Below, in pieces: positions 1 through 7,470 of a stretch of 13,112 nucleotides of DNA. This DNA comes from Dictyocoela muelleri (taxonomy: Eukaryota; Microsporidia), in assembly GCA_016256075.1 (NCBI GenBank), contig SDVU01000469.1, positions 1-13,112 on the forward strand, read 5' to 3'. Numbering within the stretch: the first letter of the stretch is position 1; the number at the start of each line of letters is the position of its first letter. Position numbers and translations under genes: made by a program. The notes beneath the pieces were generated by a model, which was given only the letters and a program-made list of their open reading frames with translations, ran no database searches and was not told the origin of the DNA.

Positions 1-6
1 TTGCTT

Positions 7-72
7 TTGTTCGGTATTATGCCCACATTTATTTTTTGAAAAAAAATTTATTGTGGGCATAATACCGAACAA
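7..72. repeat. 21-bp perfect inverted repeat (hairpin / MITE remnant)
   Basis: Positions 7-27 and 52-72 are exact reverse complements over 21 bases (outer end TTGTTCGGTATTATG, inner end CCCACA). They are separated by a 24-base T-run/A-run spacer that can itself partly pair. A perfect 21-bp stem in such A/T-rich DNA is unlikely by chance. It resembles the two ends of a DNA transposon brought together by internal deletion, or a very small MITE. No target duplication can be fixed because the element begins near the window edge. Confidence 0.7.
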
Positions 73-143
73 GACCCGATTGTCTAATATATTATCAATA
101 ATTAAAATCCTTTTTTTTCACCTATCTATCTTTTAAAAAACCC

Positions 144-176
144 TTTTTTTTGCCACGGGAACACGCGCAAAAAAAA
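144..176. repeat. Short hairpin with T8/A8 arms around a G/C-rich loop
   Basis: TTTTTTTTGC (144-153) pairs with GCAAAAAAAA (167-176) across a 13-base loop containing CACGGGAACACGC, one of the few G/C-rich words nearby. It may be part of another small palindromic element or simply homopolymer pairing. No function is assigned. Confidence 0.4.
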
Positions 177-412
177 AATAAATGAGATGATCTCTGGGGC
201 AAAAATACATCTGATCCATACTTTCGTTAAATAATTATTCTGGGAAAAAACTATAATATCATAAAAATATAATTAAATTGGTATATATTTTCAATAGTTT
301 TATTATTTTTTGTGTTTTTAAAGAATATTAATTTAACTAAATTTATTTTGATCTTTTTAATTTTCATATCTCTAAATTATAATATAAGCTGGATAACTTA
401 ATATTTTTTATA

Positions 413-566
413 CATATTTTTAAGATAATAATAATCTTAAAATTATTCTTATAATAAAAATAAATAATATTTGTAAGATAATAATCATAAAATTATTATA
501 TTAAGGATAAAAACATATTTGTAAGATAATAATAATCTTAAAATTATTATTAATAAGAATAAATTA
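413..566. repeat. Three tandem units of about 48-53 bp
   Basis: Three copies begin near 413, 466 and 514. Each opens with (C)ATATTTKTAAGATAATAA and continues with ATCTTAAAATTATT and a purine-rich tail. The copies differ by small indels, and AAGATAATAATAATCTT inside a unit is self-complementary. It is an intergenic minisatellite with no coding content. Confidence 0.7.
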
Positions 567-1008
567 GTAATTTTGTATATAGAATCAATTTAGGAATTAT
601 TTCAATCTTATAATATATTTTTATATAAAGAATAAAATTATAGATTTTATGACTTTTATTATCTTCCTGACTAGTTTATGCCTAAAATGAAATATTATTA
701 TTTAAAATTTAAAATTTAAAATTTTTAATCACCAATCCAAATTATTTAATAATAAAATCCAACCAAAATATAAGAATTTCTTAAAAATTTTATTAATAAA
801 AATAAGTAATTTCAGTTTATTAAGATAATTAATATTAAAAATATATTAAAAGAGTATTAAAGGAGTATAAAAAGATTATTAAAAGGTTATTAATAGATTT
901 TAAAAGATTGTTTGAAAAAATATTTTTAAAAGATCATAAGAGAATAGATTTAAATTAAAAAATAAAGACAAAATTTTATTAATACAATTCGATTTTTTAA
1001 CTTTAATG

Positions 1009-1112
1009 AATAACTTTGAGATTTGCTTTAAATTAATAACTTTAATTAATAACTTTAATTAATAACTTTGAGATTTGCTTAAAATTAAAAACTTTAATTA
1101 ATAACTTTAATT
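1009..1112. repeat. Two tandem 52-bp units immediately upstream of the SMS-like gene
   Basis: Units at 1009-1060 and 1061-1112 each start AATAACTTTGAGATTTGCTT and continue with repeated AACTTTAATTAAT words. They differ at about two bases. The array ends 47 bases before the ATG at 1160, so it sits where the promoter and 5' leader should be. It could be a duplicated promoter module or slippage product; no known factor site is recognised. Confidence 0.8.
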
Positions 1113-1159
1113 AATGTCATTTTTGATCTTATTATAAATAAATCTTTAATAATTACATT

Positions 1160-1867
1160 ATGATATCACAGATTGTCAATAGGTATCATATAAACAAAGA
1201 AGTTATGAAGGTATTTGGTATGGGTTTTATATTTGCGTTAGTCTGTTTTTATTTGATGAGTGTGATGGCAAACATTGCTTCTTACTGGTCCTTACCTCTT
1301 GAAATCCCAAGATTACCCGATATTATTTTAGATTCATTTTTTATTGAAGACGGGTTTGAATATGTAGATATGCTTCTAAATATTTATATTACACTTACTG
1401 TTCTAATGACATTTTTTCGAAGAGATGCGCTTTTTATAATTTTCAGGTACATTTTATGTCTTTCATTTTGTTATCTTCTGCGAATGACGACTGTGAGTGT
1501 TACAAATTTACCATGTCCATCTTATTGCAACAAGAATGTCGATGTTTTGACAAATTTAAATTTCAATAGGTGTGGTGATTTGATATTTAGTGGTCATTCA
1601 ATTGTTTTTGTTACAAATGCGTGTGTGTGGTCTACATATAAAATAAGCAATTCAAAAATTCTGAACATTGCGATTATTATAACTGCATGGTGTGTTTCTG
1701 TTATTGGAATGATTGGAATGTTGGTTTTTCATAAACATTATACGGTAGATGTTTTATTGTCAGTATATATTGCTATAGGTGCTTGGTTGTTGTTCTCTGT
1801 CATTTGTGAGAAATATTTTAAAAAAGATAAATGGTTTGAACCATTGCTTGTGTATTTTGATGAATAA
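1160..1867 (+). CDS. Sphingomyelin synthase family (PAP2_C) membrane enzyme
   Basis: This 235-residue integral membrane protein carries all four motifs of the sphingomyelin synthase family. They are D1 (P50-R-L-P-D54, then D58), D2 (RR at 87-88 through R108..T..VTNLPCP to about 120), D3 (R137-C-G-D-LIF-S-G-H146) and D4 (H193-Y-T-V-D197-V). The expected catalytic set is H146, H193 and D197. Hydrophobic stretches near 20-38, 70-86, 90-108, 145-160, 168-190 and 197-216 fit the family's six-helix fold. Family members move a phospho-headgroup from a phospholipid to ceramide, releasing diacylglycerol, in Golgi, plasma-membrane or ER membranes. The headgroup (choline, ethanolamine or inositol) cannot be read here. 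The protein lacks the N-terminal SAM domain and much of the cytosolic tails of animal SMS1, so it is a minimal version. The first ATG is used because only non-coding repeats lie upstream. Family assignment is firm; substrate is open. Confidence 0.9.
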   Translation: MISQIVNRYHINKEVMKVFGMGFIFALVCFYLMSVMANIASYWSLPLEIPRLPDIILDSFFIEDGFEYVDMLLNIYITLTVLMTFFRRDALFIIFRYILCLSFCYLLRMTTVSVTNLPCPSYCNKNVDVLTNLNFNRCGDLIFSGHSIVFVTNACVWSTYKISNSKILNIAIIITAWCVSVIGMIGMLVFHKHYTVDVLLSVYIAIGAWLLFSVICEKYFKKDKWFEPLLVYFDE

Positions 1868-1868
1868 A
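1863..1868 (+). promoter_or_regulatory. AATAAA polyadenylation signal overlapping the stop codon
   Basis: AATAAA spans the TAA stop of the sphingomyelin-synthase-like gene (1865-1867). Overlap of stop codon and poly(A) signal is reported for compact microsporidian genes. The hexamer is common by chance in A/T-rich DNA, so this is suggestive only. Confidence 0.4.
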
Positions 1869-2226
1869 AAGTGATTTAAACGATATTTTTATAATTTATA
1901 TTTTTTACTATATTTGGAAATTTAATCAATTTTTTTATGTTCTATTTTTAGTTTAGAATTTTTATGGAAACAATTAAATCAAATTGTTATAATTTTTTAT
2001 TTATCTTAAATTTATAATACAAAATAGGACTTTATAAGAATTTTAATAAAAAAATAAAACATTTATTTTTATTGTAAATTTAATCATTAAAATTTTAAAG
2101 TTAAATGTTATTTAGAAATCAATAAAGAAACCTATAAAGAATTTATTAAAAATTAATCTTACAATTTTCATACATTTTAATCTTTAGAATTCAAAATATT
2201 TAATTGCAATAAAAAATTCTAATAAA

Positions 2227-2365
2227 AAATTTTCGGATCACCCTGTTTTCCCCATTTTAGTTTTAGGCCGTTTTTTTCTCATTTTTTTATTGAATTAAAT
2301 TATACATTTAATTATATATCCCGTTTTTTCCTTCCATGTGGGAAAAAAGGGGTAGTTCAAATTTT
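2227..2365. repeat. Small imperfect inverted-repeat element (MITE-like, about 140 bp)
   Basis: The left end (AAAATTTTCGGATCACCC, then TGTTTTCCCCAT) aligns with the reverse complement of the right end (AAAATTTGAACTACCCC, then TTTTTTCCCACAT). There are several mismatches over roughly 28 bases, with about 85 bases between the arms. The size and structure suit a very small MITE. A/T-rich flanks prevent recognising a target duplication. Confidence 0.4.
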
Positions 2366-2532
2366 CTCTTTTAAAGTAAAATTTTGTGAAAAAATATTTA
2401 TTAAATGTTAAAAATGTCAATAACTGCCATTTAGAGGGTTATTTTTTAACATACTCTCTATACCTTTGGTTCTTGGTGTTTAACTTAAACGTCACTATTA
2501 ATATATAAAGGTTGATATCAGTATAATAGATT

Positions 2533-2688
2533 TTAGTTTATCAATGACTCGGTAGAATACTGGTAATTAGAAGCCCTTTCGAGGTTTTTTAATTTTACTG
2601 CTGTTTTACCGTGATATTTAGAAGGAATTATACCCACAACTAGGTGAATCTCGTTTGTTTCTCTATAAAATATTAGACCAAGTCTTAA
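2533..2688 (-). pseudogene. Unidentified coding-like remnant
   Basis: A 51-codon open stretch, with no ATG, reads on the minus strand as a protein-like sequence including ETNEIHLVVGIIPSKYHG followed by KLKNLERASNYQYSTESLIN. Base composition here is clearly less A/T-rich than the flanks, and the amino-acid mix is balanced rather than the K/N/F/I pattern of random A/T-rich frames. I do not recognise the family. The spacing of hydrophobic and K/E residues faintly recalls the tail of LINE reverse-transcriptase ORFs, which is not enough to name it. It may be the end of a decayed gene or mobile element, or chance. Confidence 0.2.
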
Positions 2689-3016
2689 TCAGCTATACCA
2701 CACTGGAACAACTGTATATTAAACTATATTTCTATAGTTATTGACAGCTTAATGTCATTCCCTCATTATTTATTAAAGGACTTTAAAACAATTCTAGCCG
2801 GGATACCTAAATTTTAAATTCAAGAGTCTTAATTAAAGAACTAACTTGCATAAATACTATAAGATTATTTAAAATCAATTAAATTAACTTTTTTATTAAT
2901 AACTTTTTTATTATAAACTTTATTAATTTATATTTTATTAAGTTATTTAATTAACATACTAACTTTTTAACGTTCTTATTCATTATTAATTTACTGATTA
3001 ACTTAATAAATATAAT

Positions 3017-3628
3017 TCAAATTACACCTTTAATAACATCTTCTATGCTTTCTCCGGTAATATCACTCTTAATCTCAAAATGTTCCCCATTAAACTTTCT
3101 AACAATCATAAAATCACCTCTATCCTCTAAGACCTGTACAACCTCACCCATTCCCAATCGTATTTCATCATCTTCGACATAATTTCTTTTCATATACCTA
3201 ATTTTGAATAAATCGTCAGGTAAATTATTATAACGAGAATTAAGATTATAACGAGAATTAAGATTATTCCTACTATCATAAACAGAATAATTATCAGTAT
3301 TGTTAAAGAAAAAACTCAATTTACCCTTTAAAATTAATATTGTAATTATCAATAACGGTATATCAATTAACAACCACCAGCTGATTATTCTTGCCATGAG
3401 TATAATTGTTATGAATTCAAGAATATACATTATCATTATAAAACGTCTTATCCTATAAAATCTACTTCTTAACATTCTAAATATGCAGAAAATATTTAGG
3501 AGTATTGGTAGTGATAGAAATGGTATGTTTATAAATAAATTTTCGTTATTTGTGTTTAATATTGTTGGTATGGAGATTGTTAATGATGATAAAATTGTTT
3601 TCAAAATTATTACTTTTAATTCTGACAT
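3017..3628 (-). CDS. Four-TM protein with C-terminal SH3-like domain (Sho1-like layout)
   Basis: This is a 203-residue protein. Hydrophobic segments lie at about 5-23, 31-51, 62-80 and 83-101, with short Arg-rich turns between the second and third. An Asn/Arg/Tyr-rich linker (about 108-138) contains a duplicated NLNSRY. Residues about 141-190 resemble an SH3 domain: the ALYDY-like strand is IRYMKRNY (143-150), the acidic RT loop and DELSF-like motif is VEDDEIRL (151-158), then MGEVVQVLEDRGDFMIVRK. The signature Trp of the ligand groove and the P-x-x-x-Y end are absent, so binding may be atypical. Four TM helices plus a C-terminal SH3 is the layout of the fungal osmosensor Sho1; orthology is a guess. 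The ATG at 3628 is chosen because CCC lies two bases upstream and tandem repeats follow further out. The gene converges on the SMS-like gene. Confidence 0.75.
   Translation of the reverse strand: MSELKVIILKTILSSLTISIPTILNTNNENLFINIPFLSLPILLNIFCIFRMLRSRFYRIRRFIMIMYILEFITIILMARIISWWLLIDIPLLIITILILKGKLSFFFNNTDNYSVYDSRNNLNSRYNLNSRYNNLPDDLFKIRYMKRNYVEDDEIRLGMGEVVQVLEDRGDFMIVRKFNGEHFEIKSDITGESIEDVIKGVI
3226..3266 (-). repeat. In-frame duplicated unit in the linker of the SH3-like protein
   Basis: TTATAACGAGAATTAAGA occurs twice in tandem on the plus strand, encoding repeated NLNSRY in the linker between membrane and SH3-like parts. A related shorter NSRNN precedes it. Being 18 bp, the unit preserves frame. 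It may reflect a length-variable tether. Confidence 0.75.
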
Positions 3629-3630
3629 AA

Positions 3631-3633
3631 GGG
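3631..3633 (-). promoter_or_regulatory. CCC start-proximal motif of the SH3-like gene
   Basis: On the coding strand the sequence reads TTAACCCTTATG, with CCC two bases before the ATG. CCC- or GGG-type motifs within about 15 bases of the start have been described as transcription or translation signals in microsporidia. In DNA this poor in G/C the match is notable and supports the chosen start. Confidence 0.45.
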
Positions 3634-3690
3634 TTAATTCAAGTTAGAAAGGAAATTTTGAAAAAGGAGTATTGAGGTGGTTTTGATAAA

Positions 3691-3814
3691 GATTGATAAT
3701 AAAGATTAATAATTAAGATTAATAATTAAGATTGATAATTAAGATTATTAAGATTATTAAGATTGTTAGATTAAGTTTAATGCAAGGTTAATAATTAAGA
3801 TTAATATTTAAGAT
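3691..3814. repeat. Tandem GATTAATAATTAA-type array upstream of the SH3-like gene
   Basis: Successive units read GATTGATAATAAA, GATTAATAATTAA (twice) and GATTGATAATTAA, then shortened 9-base GATTATTAA units and degenerate copies to about 3814. The array starts 63 bases upstream of the gene's ATG, in the promoter region. It is probably a slippage-prone microsatellite; regulatory use is not shown. Confidence 0.75.
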
Positions 3815-4388
3815 TTATAGGTTTTTTAAAGTGATTCGGAATTATACTTTTAGTTAAAATTATTGAAATATTGATTTTTTTTATTTACAGTTTATAAAAA
3901 CTATCGAGAACAAAGAAAAAGAATAATGAACGGTTTAAAAAAAAATCAATAGAAATGGTCTTAGGGGTTTTAAAAAAGATCAAAAAATTGAATCTAAAAT
4001 TGATCAAAAAAATATATTTATAACAATTTTGATCAAAAATTGAATTTTGTATCAAAAATCGAATTTTTAACAAAAATTGAATGATCAATTTAATTTTATT
4101 AGAAAACAAAGTATTAAAGCAATTATAATTTAAATTCATAATAAAATATTTTGTAATATTTCTCCAATAAGTATCTAGTCAACATATATAATTCAGCTTA
4201 TATAAAGGTAAAAATATATTTATAATTATTACCCCTTTATGCAATGGATAATATCTTTATCCACTTATAAGTCATTTAAAAATCTAAAAATCGTTTTAAA
4301 ATGATAGACTTAAGCATGAATGAAATTTTCCATCCATTGCAGAAATACATGAGAAGTATTGATATGCTTTCACTTTTCTTTGATTATA
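3815..4388. other. A/T-rich spacer with repeated GATCAAAAATTGAAT words
   Basis: Between about 3968 and 4095 the words GATCAAAAA and AAAATTGAAT recur five or six times in variable order, some as inverted pairs. An 84-codon ATG-initiated minus-strand frame (3885-4139) spans these repeats, but its F/L/N/I-rich, self-repetitive translation is explained by the repeats. From 4140 to 4388 the only notable items are the A/T-rich left flank of the next transposon and the words ATGCAATGGATAATATC (from about 4239) and ATCCATTGCAG (from about 4331), a loose inverted pair. Confidence 0.5.
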
Positions 4389-4440
4389 AAATCCTTTTCA
4401 TTTTTATAGTCACCATTTTTCATTTTTTTGATTACTATAA
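4389..4440. repeat. Left terminal inverted repeat of the decayed element
   Basis: Two to three units related to CCTTTTTCATTTTTATAGTCA, the last one diverged to CATTTTTTTGATTACTATA. The sequence is the reverse complement of part of the right-hand array at 5570-5691. Confidence 0.7.
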
Positions 4441-4479
4441 AGTTAATAAATAAAAGAAAAATATAAAATCTTATTCTAA

Positions 4480-5545
4480 TTAAATAAAATCGGTACGCAC
4501 AATTGTCTTTTCCATTGATGTACGCATATGGTTAAAAAATCCATCCATTATAAATATGAAAAACGTTAGTTCAATAGTATGTATAAGAAAATACCTATTA
4601 GCAGCACATTCTCTTCGTTTCACAAGGAATTTAAGCATAAGAAAAACTCTTCTATCAGATTCAGTTGAGGTGAATACTGGGGTAAAAATTTTGAGAAATA
4701 GTTTCTTCTACAAAAAGAGCATCTCACCTATGCCGTTTTATGGATCGACGCATTGTTTATAATTATATACTTTCTATTATTGTGTGTCCAAATAGGCAGT
4801 TTAGTCTTTAAAAATTAGAATATTCAAAGACTTAAAACTTCCGCTTTCTATTTAATAGCCTACAAAACCTGTTTTTTTTAAAGCACATAGAATTGAAATA
4901 TTGGTTCCTTTTGAATTTGGAACATTGATAAAACACTTTGCATTGATTTGTAAATTTTCTATTTTTTGATAATAATGTATTTTGAACACAGTTTCATCTA
5001 AAAATATCAATTTATCATCAGGTATGTTGAAAATAATGCCCTATATTGAGCTCTTATGTTTTTTTAAGAATTGTTGTTGCTTTTTTTGGCACTAAAGTTT
5101 AAGTTTTTTTAGAATAATTCATCTTTTTATTATTTTTGAGACAGTTAGTACTGAATATGAACCGCATACATTATTATGTATCAATTTCACATATAGTGAT
5201 TTTAAACTAACATATAAATTATGGTCGATTTTAAATGCAATTATATTTTTCTACAAATAAAATTCTTTTAATGCATTGCTTTTCTTTACGGACTTCGATT
5301 TTAATATAGACATATACACAAACCGACATTCGGTGTATCTTTTGTAAAGTCTTTTTATAGTTCTTGTTGATACGTTTAGTATTAGAACTATTTCCTCAAA
5401 AGACATTATGTTATTTAGTAATCCTAAAAAGCTCTATTACACGTCTATTAATAATCCGTCTTTTTTTAAGTAAGCCATCGTTATTTTTATCGCTTCCAAT
5501 ATCATTATCATTGGTATTATTTTCATTAGTCCAATAAAAAAGAAA
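4480..5545 (-). pseudogene. Degenerate IS630/Tc1-like transposase
   Basis: Recognisable pieces lie in order on the minus strand but in different frames with internal stops. First is a basic N-terminal segment (KKRRIINRRVIELFR, near 5415-5465). Next is a helix-turn-helix-like piece (FEEIVLILNVSTRTIKRLYK, about 5333-5400). The first catalytic region is LIFLDETVF, with D at 4996-4998, followed by NISILCALKKTGF. The second catalytic region is IINNASIHK, where Asn at 4752-4754 replaces the usual Asp. The third is QYSPQLNLIEEFF, with E at 4650-4652, then LKFLVKRR. N to E spacing is 33 codons, close to the DD34E pattern. About 355 codons overall match a normal transposase length. The second-Asp loss and several frame breaks make it inactive. 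The TAA at 4480-4482 closes the last frame. Confidence 0.75.
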
Positions 5546-5569
5546 TTCTTTTTTTGGGGGAGGGGAATG

Positions 5570-5691
5570 TAATAAGAAAGAGGATGTATAAAAATAAAAA
5601 AGGTGACTAAAAAAATGAAAAAGGTGACTATAGAAATACGAAAAAAATACGAAAAAAATGAAAAAGGTGACTATAAAAATGAAAAGGTCTG
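5570..5691. repeat. Right terminal inverted repeat of the decayed element
   Basis: About five to six imperfect units built on AAAAATGAAAAAGGTGACTA, spaced about 21 bp with some units shortened (GAAATACGAAAAAAATACG). It is inverted relative to 4389-4440 and ends TGAAAAGGTCTG before TA at 5692-5693. Confidence 0.7.
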
Positions 5692-5695
5692 TATT

Positions 5696-5703
5696 GTGTA
5701 GAT
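5696..5703. repeat. Target-site duplication GTGTAGAT, left copy
   Basis: Eight-base direct repeat identical to 6192-6199, bounding the hAT element exactly at both ends. Confidence 0.88.
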
Positions 5704-6191
5704 CAGAGGTGGCAAACAAAAAATTTCATAGAGGATATATTTAGAACAATTTTAAAGAAGCTGCCCCAAAAAAAAATAACTCTAACAATATTGATAAAAT
5801 TTTTTTTATCAATATAATGATTTTTAATATGTAAATACCGGTATTATAGTGATGTATTACTTATTAAGACTTGTTATAATATTAAAATAAAAAAAGAACT
5901 CTCTTTTGGGTAGTGATGAGTGTTTTGACGAATATCTGTAGAAAGGTAATCGAATAAAAAATACAAAGAGGGCTATTGTTCATAATGTTTAATTTAAGAA
6001 TATTTATTTCGATATAAATTAATATAAAAAAGATAGAATTAGTAACTCATATACGATTTCTTATAGAAAAAACAATTTTTTTATCTTATATCATCAAATA
6101 ATGATTAGTTATTTTTTTTATAAAAAATAAGAGTCCACATAGAATCTATATTGGGCCGCATGCGGCTTAGAAGACGTTTTTCACACCCCGG
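5704..6191. mobile_element. Non-autonomous hAT element (488-bp MITE) with intact 8-bp target duplication
   Basis: The left end CAGAGGTGGCAAAC and the right end read inward, CCGGGGTGTGAAAAAC, match at 9 of the first 11 positions and fit the hAT terminal pattern CAGNGGTG. They are flanked by a perfect direct repeat GTGTAGAT (5696-5703 and 6192-6199), the 8-bp duplication expected for hAT insertion. Near the right end (about 6155-6166) is the palindrome GCCGCATGCGGC, a word I associate with many hAT-derived MITEs in animals. The interior is A/T-rich with no coding frame, so movement would need a transposase from elsewhere. It inserted just four bases outside the TA flanking the decayed Tc1-like element. 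The perfect duplication suggests a fairly recent insertion. Confidence 0.88.
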
Positions 6192-6199
6192 GTGTAGAT
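6192..6199. repeat. Target-site duplication GTGTAGAT, right copy
   Basis: Identical to 5696-5703; begins directly after the terminal GG of the hAT element. Confidence 0.88.
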
Positions 6200-6257
6200 G
6201 ATGACGGATGTACTGTTTAGAAAGATTATACCACATATTTTTTACAAAGTTTCAGAA

Positions 6258-6309
6258 GCGATAGTCAGAGTTCTCGCTAGTCAGAATTCTTCGCTCTTCA
6301 GAATTCAGG
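6258..6309. repeat. Three imperfect units of about 17 bp with GC-N-A/C-TCAGARTTC core
   Basis: Units at 6258-6275 (GCGATAGTCAGAGTTCTC), 6276-6292 (GCTAGTCAGAATTCTTC) and 6293-6309 (GCTCTTCAGAATTCAGG) share TCAGARTTC. A partial unit TTTCAGAAGC precedes them. The block is more G/C-rich than its surroundings and shows no coding frame. Origin unknown. Confidence 0.65.
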
Positions 6310-6396
6310 AATAAAAAAAACAATAACTTCAAATATCTAATTGAATTGTTATTAGACCTACAATTATATCATAAATATCAATAAGACAATTATGAT

Positions 6397-6429
6397 ATGA
6401 TTCAAAAATATTTGAATCATTTTTTTTTC
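6397..6429. repeat. 10-bp perfect hairpin followed by T9
   Basis: ATGATTCAAA (6397-6406) pairs with TTTGAATCAT (6411-6420) around AATA, followed by a run of nine T to 6429. It looks like a simple terminator, but no transcript is recognised upstream and such structures arise easily here. Confidence 0.35.
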
Positions 6430-7470
6430 ATTTGTTCAAATTATTAACAGCCTTGAAATCTCAAGTTTACTTAAAATCAGAATCTCTTTTATTTTATTGC
6501 AATTTCGCAGAATTTAAGATTTTATTTTATTAACTCGATTTAGCTACGAGTTAATTTCTTATGAACTATTATTTATCCTAAATATAAATCCCCAAATTGT
6601 GATTAGACTTCTTTTTTCTATAAAGAACCCTTAATTAATCTAATTAGTGACCACATGTACAAATAAGACATATACTCTACCATCTTTTAACATTAAAATC
6701 TTCAAATATATAACTAAAAAATAAATTATCTATTTTTAAAGAATTAAACTCAAGAATATGTCAGTTTTATCATAGTTACTAAATATCCGACACTCTGTGT
6801 GCAGAGTACTTCAAATAAATATATTGATTTTTCTCCTTATTGCCTGTCAAAATTAAAAAATTCTGAAAATACTGTTGTAGAAAAAAACTTATCTTATGGC
6901 ATGAATTTCAGCATATTCAAAATCAATTTGAATTTTATTAAGCTCAATTCTCTATCTTTAACTGTACTTGACAGCTGTAATCATCGATGATTAATTTTTA
7001 TTGTATTTCTTTCTACTAAACAATAAATAAACTAAATTTAGTTCTCTAAAAAAATCAATAAAATGTAAATTGAACGAAGATCCTTTAAGACGATTATAAA
7101 GCATCATAAACCATAATTTCTATATTTAGGTTTGTAGAAAATCTGTTAATAAAACATGTTCACCCATGCTAATCATTTTAATTGATAAAAATCACAAAAA
7201 ATTAAATATTTCAATTTTTATTCAAGAAAAACGATTATAATTAAATTTAGATTCATCTAAGGTAGAATTGTTTTTTAAATTTATAAATAGATGTTTTTCT
7301 TAAACAAAAATGGAAATCTGTAAAAGTTAGACAAACCATAATCATATTTATCGATTACAGACAGCAATATGGATATGAGATATAAGATATGAGAACTACT
7401 TTTCTTGTATTAGACATCACTTTCAATTATAAGACTAATATCTTGTTGGCATTGCTTTTATGCATATATA

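Larger units (their letters stand above)
1..1159. other. A/T-rich intergenic spacer upstream of the sphingomyelin-synthase-like gene
   Basis: No open frame with coding character is visible on either strand. The stretch holds two short hairpins near the window edge (7-72 and 144-176), a three-unit tandem repeat (413-566), loose runs of short AAAGAKTATTAA-like words near 850-915, and a two-unit 52-bp repeat just before the gene (1009-1112). The first 270 bases are less A/T-rich than the rest and probably contain remnants of small mobile elements. Confidence 0.6.
1868..3016. other. Intergenic spacer between the two convergent host genes
   Basis: The first 350 bases are almost pure A/T with nothing recognisable. 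A small inverted-repeat element lies at 2227-2365. From about 2440 to 2830 the base composition becomes more balanced, with no long frame but one short coding-like stretch on the minus strand. From 2870 to 3016 it is again nearly pure A/T. Confidence 0.6.
4389..5691 (-). mobile_element. Decayed Tc1/IS630-type DNA transposon, about 1.3 kb
   Basis: A remnant transposase on the minus strand (see 4480-5545) is flanked by inverted ends. The left end reads AAATCCTTTTCATTTTTATA, then GTCACC. The right end, read inward on the other strand, is CAGACCTTTTCATTTTTATA, then GTCACC. Each is preceded by TA (4387-4388; 5692-5693), the target duplication of this superfamily. Both ends continue as tandem CACCTTTTTCATTTTTATAG units of about 21 bp, more on the right than the left. 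Total length is normal for Tc1/mariner elements. The boundary rests on end alignment and TA, which is cheap in A/T-rich DNA, so it may be off by a few bases. Confidence 0.75.
6200..7470. other. Gene-free spacer between transposons
   Basis: No convincing gene was found. The stretch holds a triple 17-bp repeat (6258-6309), a hairpin followed by a T-run (6397-6429), a 16-bp perfect palindrome TAATCATCGATGATTA (6978-6993), and a doubled GATATGAGA near 7372-7392. The longest open stretch (6748-6990, +) contains an internal ATG only late, has no recognisable motif and is not called. The TA at 7469-7470 is the likely target duplication of the next transposon. Confidence 0.5.

Noticed and set aside
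2540-2600. Possible tRNA (ACTCGGTAGAATACTGG followed by TTTCGAGG)
   Set aside because: No acceptor stem, anticodon arm or T-loop consensus could be laid out on either strand.
3885-4139. 84-codon ATG-initiated minus-strand frame
   Set aside because: Its F/L/N/I-rich, self-repeating translation is produced by the GATCAAAAATTGAAT repeats; no domain or start signal.
4556-4762. 68-codon plus-strand frame
   Set aside because: It lies antisense to the degenerate transposase, whose catalytic motifs read on the other strand.
5411-5719. 102-codon minus-strand frame taken as a gene
   Set aside because: Only its last third corresponds to the transposase N-terminus; the F/H/Y-rich front is the translated terminal repeat array and crosses the transposon end.
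6748-6990. Open plus-strand stretch of about 80 codons
   Set aside because: No ATG near its beginning, no motif, and composition typical of the spacer. A diverged exon cannot be excluded but nothing supports it.
7372-7392. Short CRISPR-like spacing of GATATGAGA words
   Set aside because: Only two copies, five bases apart; simple duplication, not an array.
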